A stretch of 64,000 nucleotides of DNA from Pleomorphovibrio marinus (GCF_003347495.1 NZ_QCXY01000006.1:248001-312000); one strand, 5' to 3'. Numbered from the stretch's first letter, positions 56,201 through 63,418 are shown. The notes: generated by a model from the sequence alone, not told the origin. Numbers and translations: made by a program.

Positions 56201-56759
56201 GAGAAACGGGAATTACCTCAATGTGGTGGCTCTGAATGCCCGAAAGTCTGAGATTGCTTATACAAGTTTTGAAACTGCTGACAAAGGAGGATGGGAATAC
56301 TCCGGCCAGCCACAAACCTCTGCTTTAGCAAAGACAGGTAAGTATTGTTACAATCTTTCAAGGGGTACCATCTCTAAAACCTCTATTAGTGCCAGTACTC
56401 AGCATAAATATAAGCTAACTTTTTTTGCCCGTAGGGCTAGTGGCACAGGGACCTGGCAGTTTATGGGAAAAACGGAAACACTTACCACCCAATGGAAGCT
56501 GATAGAAAGGGAGGTGAGTTCCACATCCATCAGTATCCATGGAAGTGGAATCCTTGTGGATGAACTCAGGCTACATCCTGAAAATGCTTTTTTGAGGACT
56601 TATACCTACGAACCTTTGGTGGGAATGCTGAGCCATACGGATGATAGAAACTATACCAGCTACTATGAATATGATGCTGCCGGGAGGCTAAGGGCAGTCA
56701 GAAACGATGAAGGGTATTTGCTGGATCATTTCGACTATGCATTCGCTCTTAACCCCTAA
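53286..56759 (+). CDS. RHS-associated shell protein, first of a two-gene RHS pair (1157 aa)
   Basis: Exported RHS-type protein. I start at the ATG at 53,286 (MERKKPTL), which places a hydrophobic signal ending FKFLYAQ at about residues 17-33; the frame is open 12 codons upstream. The N-terminal block PANYPPSPEVSALAKFADVP, then GGIRVEERAGWVGLGWALQA, is typical of Bacteroidota RHS N-terminal domains that resemble SpvB/TcaC-like shells. The middle is beta-rich. The last 50 residues hold an RHS-like YD repeat (YYEYDAAGRLRAVRNDEGYL). It has no toxin tip; it presumably builds part of the shell for the second protein. Confidence 0.78.
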   Translation: MERKKPTLTKEISYAQFYLTLCCFLLFKFLYAQEEEVPLPANYPPSPEVSALAKFADVPISKYSGLPNTSLPLYEIVQDEFSLPISLSYHHGGIRVEERAGWVGLGWALQAGGSISRTIKGIPDEASGASSGFLNHFMDYENLTPQQQLDYYLRTTQGILDAEQDVFYFSFGSHSGKFVINKDKRILFLQRTNLKVEFDINSSRITGWRVWDEWGNKYVFNEVERSLQEQLSGARSNLLFPISNSAWHLSEISTYKGRKIHFTYSSYSEEIYRRASQTASYNELGPAFTGPCLTEGNTTHWVKTTTFGKQISIIQFGEGEVRFLGQEDRLDSPTRRLSRVQVVNKQGKTIRDFRLEHDYYSSNLHANSMQLPALVSSNTPLRRLRLVKLIELNAEMPYTFDYSDNRLPHLFSFAQDHWGFYNGQSNTSLIPRFSRYTKGNANRLSFPVFASIGHLRKINFPTGGSVTFEMEGNTALVSKSEYARFLAPLHQGAEEESYHAWINESTSTSTFRVEPQIFEYDTIKPFEVLVNVSSLDSFEGGDRDKVGTLELALFNQQPGHYVSLTSGTFNNGQLRGQVYLKAGEQYTLKMSGRQMDTRGVSAMVKGFRNPPLLDVGGTEKIEVNVGGLRVKQVIKDFVPKTETINYVYNLGNTGSSGVLAAFPTYDIYRFNRTVDALPMDMGKIISGCVKLELISQSNIPLGSNGAYFGYARVREVQRSGQQQLRTDFNFYSALEFPDVIRYSYPSGVVFSNEYRRGLPKSEVYWARVGQGFKKSRELIHSYAYEQISGNSNYVLGCGSFGPHGCIQFLHVKYQHGSIWNPEVRREERTFDLNQGSYLQRITETQYDKIYLLPTQTREHTSDLGFLTSSTYYPFNLPSSEYKPGEKEAVDRLIQQHRLALQMHTKTSKNNVLREETRVVMEVSGELVMPKWIEWGRAEGKRVVRNQVISYDPYLNIAEEKPRAGPRVFYGYERNGNYLNVVALNARKSEIAYTSFETADKGGWEYSGQPQTSALAKTGKYCYNLSRGTISKTSISASTQHKYKLTFFARRASGTGTWQFMGKTETLTTQWKLIEREVSSTSISIHGSGILVDELRLHPENAFLRTYTYEPLVGMLSHTDDRNYTSYYEYDAAGRLRAVRNDEGYLLDHFDYAFALNP

Positions 56760-56763
56760 GGTC

Positions 56764-56890
56764 ATGAAATCGAGCCTGTCCTGACGGCAGTCAGGGCATG
56801 ACGCAAGCGACGCACGGAGGGAGGATTAAGATTGCGAGATTCCCCCGAAGCGAGTCCCCCTAAACAAGTTCGGGGCAGGCAGGGGCAGGC
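56764..56890 (+). repeat. dispersed intergenic repeat, modules A and B adjacent, copy 3
   Basis: Module A (56,764-56,842) begins ATGAAATCGAGCC four bases after the stop of the first RHS gene and matches the reverse complement of 7,154-7,233. Module B follows directly (CCCCCGAAG, GAGTCCCCC, TTCGGGGCAGGCAGG). Hairpins CCTGAC/GTCAGG and the C-rich/G-rich pair are evident. It fills almost the whole 162-base gap between the RHS genes. Confidence 0.75.
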
Positions 56891-56921
56891 TATATGACCG
56901 CTAAAAAGAAATTATAAACAT

Positions 56922-59900
56922 ATGAAAAGCTTTGTTTTTGTTATTATTGGCCTAGTGGTAGCCATGAATGGGTATTCCTTTCAAAATAATAGCCATATAT
57001 CGCATTATAAGGCTAGGAATGCCACAAAGAATATAGAAGAGTTGCATACAGGTGGGATTGCCTCATCCTATCTCTCCATACGCTATTTCGATGGTTTGGG
57101 CAGGCCCATTCAGGAATTGGGGCGACAGGCAAGTCCTTCAGGGGCGGACCTTGTACAACCTTACTTTTACGATTTTGCTGGCAGGGAGAGTCGAGAATAC
57201 CTTCCCTATCCCCGTGGTGGTGGCGCCCTTCCCGGAGGGTTTCGCCCAAATGCACTTTCCGAGCAACGTTCATTCTACCGCAACAACTTTGGGGGTGAAG
57301 AAAGGGCCTTTACCCAGCATACTTTTGAATCCTCTGCTCTCCGAAGGGTGGTCACCTCCTTAGGCCCTGGACAAGCATGGGCCTCTGAAACCGGCAGGGC
57401 CACCACTTTTGCCGAAAGGCCCAACCTGTCGGCCGACGGGGTCAGGCGTTGGGAGGTGGATGCGCAGGGACTGCCCCATAGCCCCGGGGCCTACGAAGCA
57501 GGCAGGCTATGGATGAGGGAGAGCAAGGACGAGCAGGGGAACAGACGAATGGAGTTCATTGACCTGGAAGGCCAGATCATTTTGATAAAGGTGCAGGAGG
57601 GAGAAAGCCCTTCCCTACAGCATGCAGGCTGGCTGTGCACCTACCATGTGTACGACGCAAGGGGTGACCTCAGGGTACTGATCCCTCCGAAAGCAACCCG
57701 TTTTCTTACAGGTGCTTGGCACCGCTCCCGGGAAAATGCCATCGTGGAGGGACAATACTTTCTCTATACCTATGACCATTTGGGCAGGCTGCAAACTGGT
57801 AAGTTGCCAGGAAAGGCGGTCAAGCACTACGTTTATGACAATAGAGACAGGGTGGTGGCCACCCAGGACGGCAAGCTCAGGGATGCAGGCACTTGGCACT
57901 ACACCAAGTACGATGTCCTAAACAGGAAACTCCAGGAGGGCCTGGTAAAGGACGCAAGGAACAGGAACTCCATGCAGTCCTTTCACGAATCCCTGAACGG
58001 AGAAAACAACGCACGTCTGGAAAGTCAACTGTCCCCTGCGGGGACCACCTATAAGGTAGGGGGAGGGTTTCCCACCAATGAGGGTAAGGTGCTAATGGTG
58101 AACTTTTATGACGGCCCCACTGCGCCCGGCATGAATACGTTCGTTAGGCCCAGTGGATTCACCGATCCGGATCACAGAACCAAGGGACTGCTCACTGCCG
58201 TGCTGGAGGTCGAGATAGGTGGGCAAGAGAGGCTATTGAGGAAATCGTTTTTCTACGACAAGGAAGCGAGACTTATCCAGGAACTGGTTGAACTGAGTAA
58301 CGGTGGTACACTGAGACGTTCCACTTCCTATAATTTCGAGGGAAAGACCCTCAGGAAGCTAGAGCAACTTAGGGGCCCGGCAAAAGCTACCTTGCGGCAC
58401 AGGTACAGCTATAGTCGTTCGGGTCACCTATCCATGACAAGGGTCAAAATGGAATCGGATCCAGAGCAGGTGCTGGTCAGGTATTCCTACGATAGGCTTG
58501 GCAGGCTGTCCGGCAAGACTTTACCCCTTCTGGGGGTAGAGGTTAACCAAGGCTACCACCTTAGGGGCTGGCCACTTTGGATGGAGCAGCGGCAGGCTGG
58601 TAAGGGTTTGTTTTCCTGGAGGCTTCATTATGAGAAAGGAGGCAACCAAGGGCGGTGGGACGGCAATATTTCAATGGCAGCCTGGAAAGGAAAGGACGGG
58701 GTAGAAAGGCAATACCACTTTCGGTACGACCCGGTCTCCAGGCTGATAGGAGGTGCGTACCTAGTTCCAGGCCGTTCCCATGAAAACCACCACTACACCA
58801 GTGGTTGGAACAGCTATGATCCCAATGGTAACCTGCTCACCCTAAAAAGAAGGAATCAAATTTCCGAATCCTCTTTTGGAGAGGTGGACGACCTGCGGTA
58901 CGAGTATGGCTCCCACGGGAACCGGTTGCTCAAAGTAAGGGACGCCAGGACTTCCACACAGTTTTTGGCCATGGACTTCAAGCCTTCCCCATCTGAAGCC
59001 CAATACACCTATGACAGCGACGGCAACCTATTGACCAACCCGGACAGAGGGATCAATCGTATGGTGTACAACCATTTGGACCTGCCCGCTGAAATCCTCC
59101 ACCCGGGTGGAAGGGTGGAAAACGTTTATTCTGCAAGTGGAGAAAGGCTTTCCCAAAGAAGATATTTAGGTGAGGGAATGCAAGAGCACTGGGAGTGGGC
59201 GGGAAGCTTTGTGTTGAAAAACGGTAAACTGCACCAAGCCCTGCACGATGAGGGCAGGGTTATTCCCGCGTTGGATGGTTTTTATTACGATTTCTACGCA
59301 AGGGATCACCTTGGAAGCCTTAGGCAGGTGATGAGGGCACCCAAACTGGAATACCAAACAGCCACCATGGAGGCCGACAGGTCAGCTCACGAAGAAGCGC
59401 AATTTGAAATGATACAAGCCTCTCGCCAAGGGGCCAAAGAACACAACACCACCCCAGGTGGGGACCGAGTGGTATGGCTAAATGCCACTATGGGCAGGGT
59501 GCTGGGTCCGGTAAGGGTTCAAAAAGTGAAGGAAGGGGAGCAGGTACACCTTTCGGTTAACGGGAAATACCGGGCAGGAGGTGCAGGGATGTTTGGTGCG
59601 CAAGTGTTCGCGGTTTCGGGAGCGAGGTCAGGGGTGGTGGCGGCACTTCCGGACTTTACGCATGTATTGCACGACCCTTCCCGAAGCACCGCTCTTTTGG
59701 GTATTGTGACGCTGCTGGCAGGCGCACTGCAAACCAAGCCTGCCCCGGAGGCTTATATGATGTACCTTCTTTATGACGCGGAGGGCAAGAGGTATAAAAC
59801 CGGGAAGCTTGCTTTGGATAAAAATGCGGAGGGCAAGCATATGCATTTGGAAGAAAATTTATATATTGACATGGATGGAAGGATGGAGGCCTTCTTGGTG

Positions 59901-60866
59901 AACGAGTCCGGGGTGGATGTTTGGTTCGACGACTTCAGGGTGGGCACTTCCCCGCCCCTGGTGGTAGAGGAGACCCACTACGATCCTTGGGGTCTGGAGC
60001 TTAGTGGTCTGGAATACCGATACCAGGGGGAAAGGTATGGGATGGAAGGCTTTAATGGCAAGGACTTGGTGAACCCACCCGGCCTCTACGACTTCGGCGC
60101 CAGGCACTACGATCCCGTGGTGGGCAGGTGGTGGGGGGTGGACCCGATGGGGGATCATCCGAAGCAGATAGGAATGTCTCCATATTCTGCGTTTTGGAAC
60201 AATCCAGTGAGGTATATTGATCCGGATGGAAAGATGCCTTGTTGCCCGGGAGGAGCAAGGCCTGCTGCAAGAAACTCCCGAAGAGGAATGACCATATCCA
60301 AACTAAGAAGGCCAGTATCTCAGACTACTAGAATTAATAATTCTGGATTTGCATTAGTAGGTAGAAATAATGGGACACACGTAAAAACTCAAAGATTTCA
60401 TACCAGTCGGGGAGGGGGACGAAATATATATACTTCTATTGCTGCAGGAGCTGCTGAAAATTTCGACAATACCCATACAAACGGCAATTCTAGTGGAAAT
60501 TTTGTAAAATTAACTGCACAGTTACTTGACGATGTACGTACCATAACGAAGGTTGAAATAATTGAAGAAGTTGGCAGGTTTGAGGTATCTCTTGGAGCTA
60601 ATTATTTTGTCAATGATTTTAACACAACAATAGAATTAATGGAGTTACAGGAACAATGGGAGAGCAATGTAAGGGAAAGAGCGAGAGGAGGGCTGTCTCC
60701 TGAAGAGTTTGGAGAGCTCCAAATTGAAGAACAAAATATGAGAATGGGATTGTCTAGGGTTTTCACTGGTCCATCTCCCCTCTCAATGATCGAAGATATG
60801 CTAAATGGTGTAAAGCCAGATACCGTAGATAAAAGAAGAAATGATGTGGTTAGACCAAGTAATTAG
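56922..60866 (+). CDS. RHS-repeat polymorphic toxin with unrecognised C-terminal tip (1314 aa)
   Basis: Second RHS protein. Signal peptide about 1-20 (VAMNGYSF). A DUF6443-like N-terminal part (RYFDGLGRPIQELGRQASP) is followed by YD repeats to about residue 790 (YTYDHLGRL, YSYDRLGRL, YTYDSDGNL). Residues about 800-1010 are an inserted beta-rich domain between RDHLGSLRQVM and THYDPWGLEL. The RHS core ends with YDFGARHYDPVVGRWWGVDP and NNPVRYIDPDGK (to about 1102), where such toxins are cut. The last ~210 residues (starting MPCCPGG) are a variable tip of no recognised family. Base composition drops sharply at that junction. It overlaps the next gene by 26 bases. Confidence 0.88.
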   Translation: MKSFVFVIIGLVVAMNGYSFQNNSHISHYKARNATKNIEELHTGGIASSYLSIRYFDGLGRPIQELGRQASPSGADLVQPYFYDFAGRESREYLPYPRGGGALPGGFRPNALSEQRSFYRNNFGGEERAFTQHTFESSALRRVVTSLGPGQAWASETGRATTFAERPNLSADGVRRWEVDAQGLPHSPGAYEAGRLWMRESKDEQGNRRMEFIDLEGQIILIKVQEGESPSLQHAGWLCTYHVYDARGDLRVLIPPKATRFLTGAWHRSRENAIVEGQYFLYTYDHLGRLQTGKLPGKAVKHYVYDNRDRVVATQDGKLRDAGTWHYTKYDVLNRKLQEGLVKDARNRNSMQSFHESLNGENNARLESQLSPAGTTYKVGGGFPTNEGKVLMVNFYDGPTAPGMNTFVRPSGFTDPDHRTKGLLTAVLEVEIGGQERLLRKSFFYDKEARLIQELVELSNGGTLRRSTSYNFEGKTLRKLEQLRGPAKATLRHRYSYSRSGHLSMTRVKMESDPEQVLVRYSYDRLGRLSGKTLPLLGVEVNQGYHLRGWPLWMEQRQAGKGLFSWRLHYEKGGNQGRWDGNISMAAWKGKDGVERQYHFRYDPVSRLIGGAYLVPGRSHENHHYTSGWNSYDPNGNLLTLKRRNQISESSFGEVDDLRYEYGSHGNRLLKVRDARTSTQFLAMDFKPSPSEAQYTYDSDGNLLTNPDRGINRMVYNHLDLPAEILHPGGRVENVYSASGERLSQRRYLGEGMQEHWEWAGSFVLKNGKLHQALHDEGRVIPALDGFYYDFYARDHLGSLRQVMRAPKLEYQTATMEADRSAHEEAQFEMIQASRQGAKEHNTTPGGDRVVWLNATMGRVLGPVRVQKVKEGEQVHLSVNGKYRAGGAGMFGAQVFAVSGARSGVVAALPDFTHVLHDPSRSTALLGIVTLLAGALQTKPAPEAYMMYLLYDAEGKRYKTGKLALDKNAEGKHMHLEENLYIDMDGRMEAFLVNESGVDVWFDDFRVGTSPPLVVEETHYDPWGLELSGLEYRYQGERYGMEGFNGKDLVNPPGLYDFGARHYDPVVGRWWGVDPMGDHPKQIGMSPYSAFWNNPVRYIDPDGKMPCCPGGARPAARNSRRGMTISKLRRPVSQTTRINNSGFALVGRNNGTHVKTQRFHTSRGGGRNIYTSIAAGAAENFDNTHTNGNSSGNFVKLTAQLLDDVRTITKVEIIEEVGRFEVSLGANYFVNDFNTTIELMELQEQWESNVRERARGGLSPEEFGELQIEEQNMRMGLSRVFTGPSPLSMIEDMLNGVKPDTVDKRRNDVVRPSN

Positions 60867-61611
60867 TTTTTTTAAAAAAAATCCGCATTGTCCTGTCGGT
60901 GATACCGATAGACTTATGTTGGTTCGCACTTTTAGCCTTGTGACCAAGGATTATTCCGAGTTATTTGTTTTGAGTTCCAAAATTTACACCGATCTCGAAG
61001 AGATAACTGGTAGGAAGTTTAGCGGAGACGAGACCTACGGTCATATTCTTTTTAAAAATCTGGGGGCTATAATGGATGTAAATTTGAAGCATGTAGAGTT
61101 GAGTTTTTTCGATGAACCAGGGAATATTCTCCTCGATTCAGGAGTCGTATTAGTTTCCGAGGGGGGAGGTGAGTTTGCATCAAGTAGGTTCACGGAATAC
61201 TCAGACGGTAGTATTGAGATATTAATTAACCGGTCCTATTTACACGACTCCAATTGTTTGGTTTCAGCCATTGTATTTGAAATTGCTAGGCTAAAATTAA
61301 GAAGGGATGGTAAAGAGTATTCAGATGACGTAGTTTCATTAGAAGTGGTATTATTATTATTTGGATTTGGCATATTTAACGCAAACAGTTCCGTTATTAA
61401 AATGGAAGCCTGGTTTAATGATTTAAAGAGTGAATCGTATATGTATAAAGGCCCTAGCCAGCTCTCTCCAGAGGCTCACGGTTTTTTGATGGCGTTATAT
61501 TCTTATTATCGAGGCGAAAATAATCCTGACTGGGTAAGCTATTTAGAAAAAGAGATATCGAAAGCCTATTATATAGGATTGAGATATTTAAGATCTCGCT
61601 CTGTCATATAA
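60841..61611 (+). CDS. candidate immunity protein, degenerate zincin-like (256 aa)
   Basis: Cytoplasmic-looking protein overlapping the toxin gene by 26 bases (second ATG at 60,844 possible), the usual place of an immunity gene. It resembles a Bacteroidota family of zincin-like hypothetical proteins in which a helix reads HELAH-like followed by a conserved FGFGIFNANS block. Here the block is present (residues 174-184), but the active-site helix reads FEIAR (146-150): the glutamate stays, both zinc histidines are gone. It is thus probably inactive as a protease and may act by binding. The family comparison is from memory and needs a profile search. Codon use is AT-rich like the toxin tip. Confidence 0.65.
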   Translation: MMWLDQVISFFKKNPHCPVGDTDRLMLVRTFSLVTKDYSELFVLSSKIYTDLEEITGRKFSGDETYGHILFKNLGAIMDVNLKHVELSFFDEPGNILLDSGVVLVSEGGGEFASSRFTEYSDGSIEILINRSYLHDSNCLVSAIVFEIARLKLRRDGKEYSDDVVSLEVVLLLFGFGIFNANSSVIKMEAWFNDLKSESYMYKGPSQLSPEAHGFLMALYSYYRGENNPDWVSYLEKEISKAYYIGLRYLRSRSVI

Positions 61612-61620
61612 ATAGAAGGA

Positions 61621-61905
61621 ATGCGAATGAAACCAAATTACCTTTTTGTTTTCCCATTAATAGTATCAATATTGTTTATTTTAATGGGCGGAGCGATGAT
61701 CGCTAAAGGTTTGGTAGCTCATGGAGTAAACAGTAGGACTCTGATGAAAACTGGGTTTGATGGGTTTTATCTAATGTTTTTCGGAATAATTTTTTTGCTA
61801 ATTATTTATTTTAGTCTCTCTCCTTTCAGTAGAATCCGTAACTTTAACTTTAATTTTTTTCAAAGGGAGAAAAATAAGAAGAAAGATATAAAAAATAAAA
61901 ATTAA
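61621..61905 (+). CDS. small two-helix membrane protein in the toxin operon (94 aa)
   Basis: Starts 10 bases after the candidate immunity gene (ATG at 61,621 or 61,627). Two hydrophobic helices (about residues 8-32 and 48-68) are followed by a strongly basic, Asn-rich tail (REKNKKKDIKNKN). No family is recognised. It may be a second immunity factor in the membrane, a helper, or the remnant of an older immunity cassette. AT-rich coding like its neighbours. Confidence 0.6.
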   Translation: MRMKPNYLFVFPLIVSILFILMGGAMIAKGLVAHGVNSRTLMKTGFDGFYLMFFGIIFLLIIYFSLSPFSRIRNFNFNFFQREKNKKKDIKNKN

Positions 61906-62149
61906 ATTTTTTATATATTAAATTCAATATATAAAAATTTTATAGAAATTTAAATTTTACTAAAATAAATAATAAAATCATTATATTTTATGAGATTAAA
62001 ACAAATAATAATTATATTTTAAGTGAATATGGAAATTATTACTAAAACCAAGTCATGGTTTGTTTATTGTTTTTGAATTAGGCACCTAGTCAATAATTCA
62101 ATCTCAGTCTATTAGTCCTAAAAGGAACTTTATTTCAGGAATAAACCGC
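61906..62149. other. extremely AT-rich gene-free stretch
   Basis: After the membrane-protein stop the DNA is almost only A and T for about 130 bases (61,921-61,980 has four G or C in 60 by hand count). No gene, tRNA or clear promoter is seen. An imperfect direct repeat, AGGCACCTAGTCAATA (about 62,081) and AGGTGCCTAGTTCAATA (about 62,232), brackets the terminator that follows. Confidence 0.6.
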
Positions 62150-62174
62150 AAAAAGCCAATTTGCTGGCTTTTTT
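62150..62174 (+). terminator. terminator of the RHS-immunity operon
   Basis: AAAAAGCCA (62,150-62,158) and TGGCTTTTT (62,165-62,173) pair perfectly around a 6-base loop, followed by T then CAATAA. It is the first strong terminator after the RHS operon. Confidence 0.8.
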
Positions 62175-62680
62175 CAATAATCGAAAGCATTTAATACCAT
62201 GATGATCAGTTAATTAAGAACTTATTTATCAGGTGCCTAGTTCAATAGATGTTTTTGTTAAAACGTCAAGATATCAGGCGGGTTTTGGGAGAAACGCTTT
62301 ATTATGCAATTTATGTTGAAAGAGTAAAAATGATGGCAAGTATGACTTTAACCATGATTCATATATAAAAGTACATTTTTTGTTTGTGGAGGATTTTTGT
62401 GGTTTTTCACCTTCACCCCAGTCATTAAAGTGTAAATCTAATTGAGAAAGGCCTGGATGATGGGGTATCATTTCGGGAGGTTTTTTTTGCCATGGTTGCA
62501 CGAATGGGTACGGAGGGTTTTTGTGATTTTTACACTCACCCCAGCCCTGAAAGGGCGTAATATGTTAACACAGGGTGGAACTCTGTGATAATGCCAAACT
62601 ACTTCCCCAAGCTTTTTAGGGGCGGGAGATTTCCACTAAATCTATCCCTCACCATAGTCGGTTTGGTACTCCTACATTGC
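62175..62680. other. gene-free decayed intergenic stretch
   Basis: No intact gene seen. At 62,393-62,440 and 62,513-62,560 there are two related stretches (TTTTTGTG, GTTTTTCACCTTCACCCCAG versus GATTTTTACACTCACCCCAG), an imperfect duplication about 120 bases apart. The second continues CCCTGAAAGGGCG, a small hairpin. It looks like old, degraded mobile or repeat DNA. Confidence 0.45.
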
Positions 62681-62761
62681 CATTCCTTCAAGCAGTATGA
62701 TGGTGTCACGCCTTCTGAATTTGTTCAGGATAAGAGGAGTGAAAAGGACTCCGTTAAATAG
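62681..62761 (+). pseudogene. possible AraC-family C-terminal remnant
   Basis: One frame reads HSFKQYDGVTPSEFVQ and stops at a TAG at 62,759-62,761. F-K-x-x-x-G-(V/M)-T-P-S-E-(F/Y) is the typical end of the second helix-turn-helix of AraC/XylS regulators. The preceding helices are not readable in any nearby frame, so if real it is only a scrap of a decayed gene. Low certainty given the short match. Confidence 0.3.
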
Positions 62762-62897
62762 GGTCGCTCTTAAAAATGGGAAGACGACATGTTCACCCTT
62801 GCACCACCAAAACCATTCTATGCCAGCTATTGTTGAAAATAAAATTTGTTGTTATTGATTTATGATTGATGTAAATTTATACCAAAGAAGACAAGTT

Positions 62898-63138
62898 ATG
62901 GTAAGACAAAGTATTTCCTTCACAGCACCCAACGATGAATGGCTTAAATCTCAAGTGGATAGCAAAGAATACGCTAGCAAAAGCGAACTTGTGAATGATC
63001 TTATTAAGACAGGCGAGAAAGCAGCAAGCCCAAATAGACTGGATTAGGGTCAAACTTGAAAAAGCTGAAAATAGTGGCTTTACGCAGGAAAGAAAAGAGC
63101 AAATTTTAAATCAATCCAAGTCTTTACTCAATGGCTAA
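62898..63138 (+). pseudogene. parD: ParD-like antitoxin, frameshifted
   Basis: The ATG at 62,898 gives MVRQSISFTAPNDEWLKSQV and SKSELVNDLI, a ribbon-helix-helix ParD N-terminus. The frame then runs into KTGEKAASPNRLD and stops at 63,047. Reading one base later from about 63,007 restores RQARKQQAQIDWIRVKLEKA and a normal ParD C-terminus ending SKSLLNG with TAA at 63,136-63,138. So one extra A near 63,006 breaks the gene. The restored end overlaps the toxin ATG by eight bases, as in functional parDE pairs. As read, the product lacks the toxin-binding tail. Confidence 0.82.
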
Positions 63139-63418
63139 GTACCGTTTGAGTCATGAAGCAAAAGAAGACCTTATACGAATTCATCATTACGGGACAGAAA
63201 AATTTGGAATTTCTCAAGCAGACAATTACTTCGATTCATTTTTTACCTATTTTGACATTATTGCCGAACGGCTATTTTCGTTTGATTCGGTCGATCACAT
63301 TAAAAAAGGGTATAGACGATGTGTCTGTGGCTCCGATAGCATATACTACAGGATAAATAATGACAATGTTGAAATAATGGCGATTATAGGAAGGCAGGAT
63401 TTGGACATTATTCTCTAA
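63131..63418 (+). CDS. parE: ParE/RelE-family toxin (95 aa)
   Basis: Type II toxin of the ParE/RelE superfamily, apparently intact. It begins MAKYRLSHEAKEDLIRIHHY, a typical ParE start, has GYRRCVCGSDSIYYRINN in the central sheet, and ends IIGRQDLDIIL. Length is normal. ParE members poison DNA gyrase; which activity this one has is unknown. It overlaps the original end of the antitoxin gene, but the antitoxin is frameshifted. The gap after it (63,419-63,555) contains AAAAGTGTG and CACACTTTT about 100 bases apart and no gene. Confidence 0.88.
   Translation: MAKYRLSHEAKEDLIRIHHYGTEKFGISQADNYFDSFFTYFDIIAERLFSFDSVDHIKKGYRRCVCGSDSIYYRINNDNVEIMAIIGRQDLDIIL

Noticed and set aside
62274-62501. 75-codon minus-strand open frame
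   Set aside because: Lies in decayed AT-rich DNA with no family signal or neighbours that would need it.
63006-63012. Programmed ribosomal frameshift in parD
   Set aside because: The junction has no known +1 slip sequence and no stop codon or slow codon at the needed place; a simple one-base insertion is the plainer explanation.
62862-63047. A normal short 61-residue antitoxin starting at 62,862
   Set aside because: The first 12 codons have no ParD match, the family start is at 62,898, and the C-terminal half is clearly continued in another frame.
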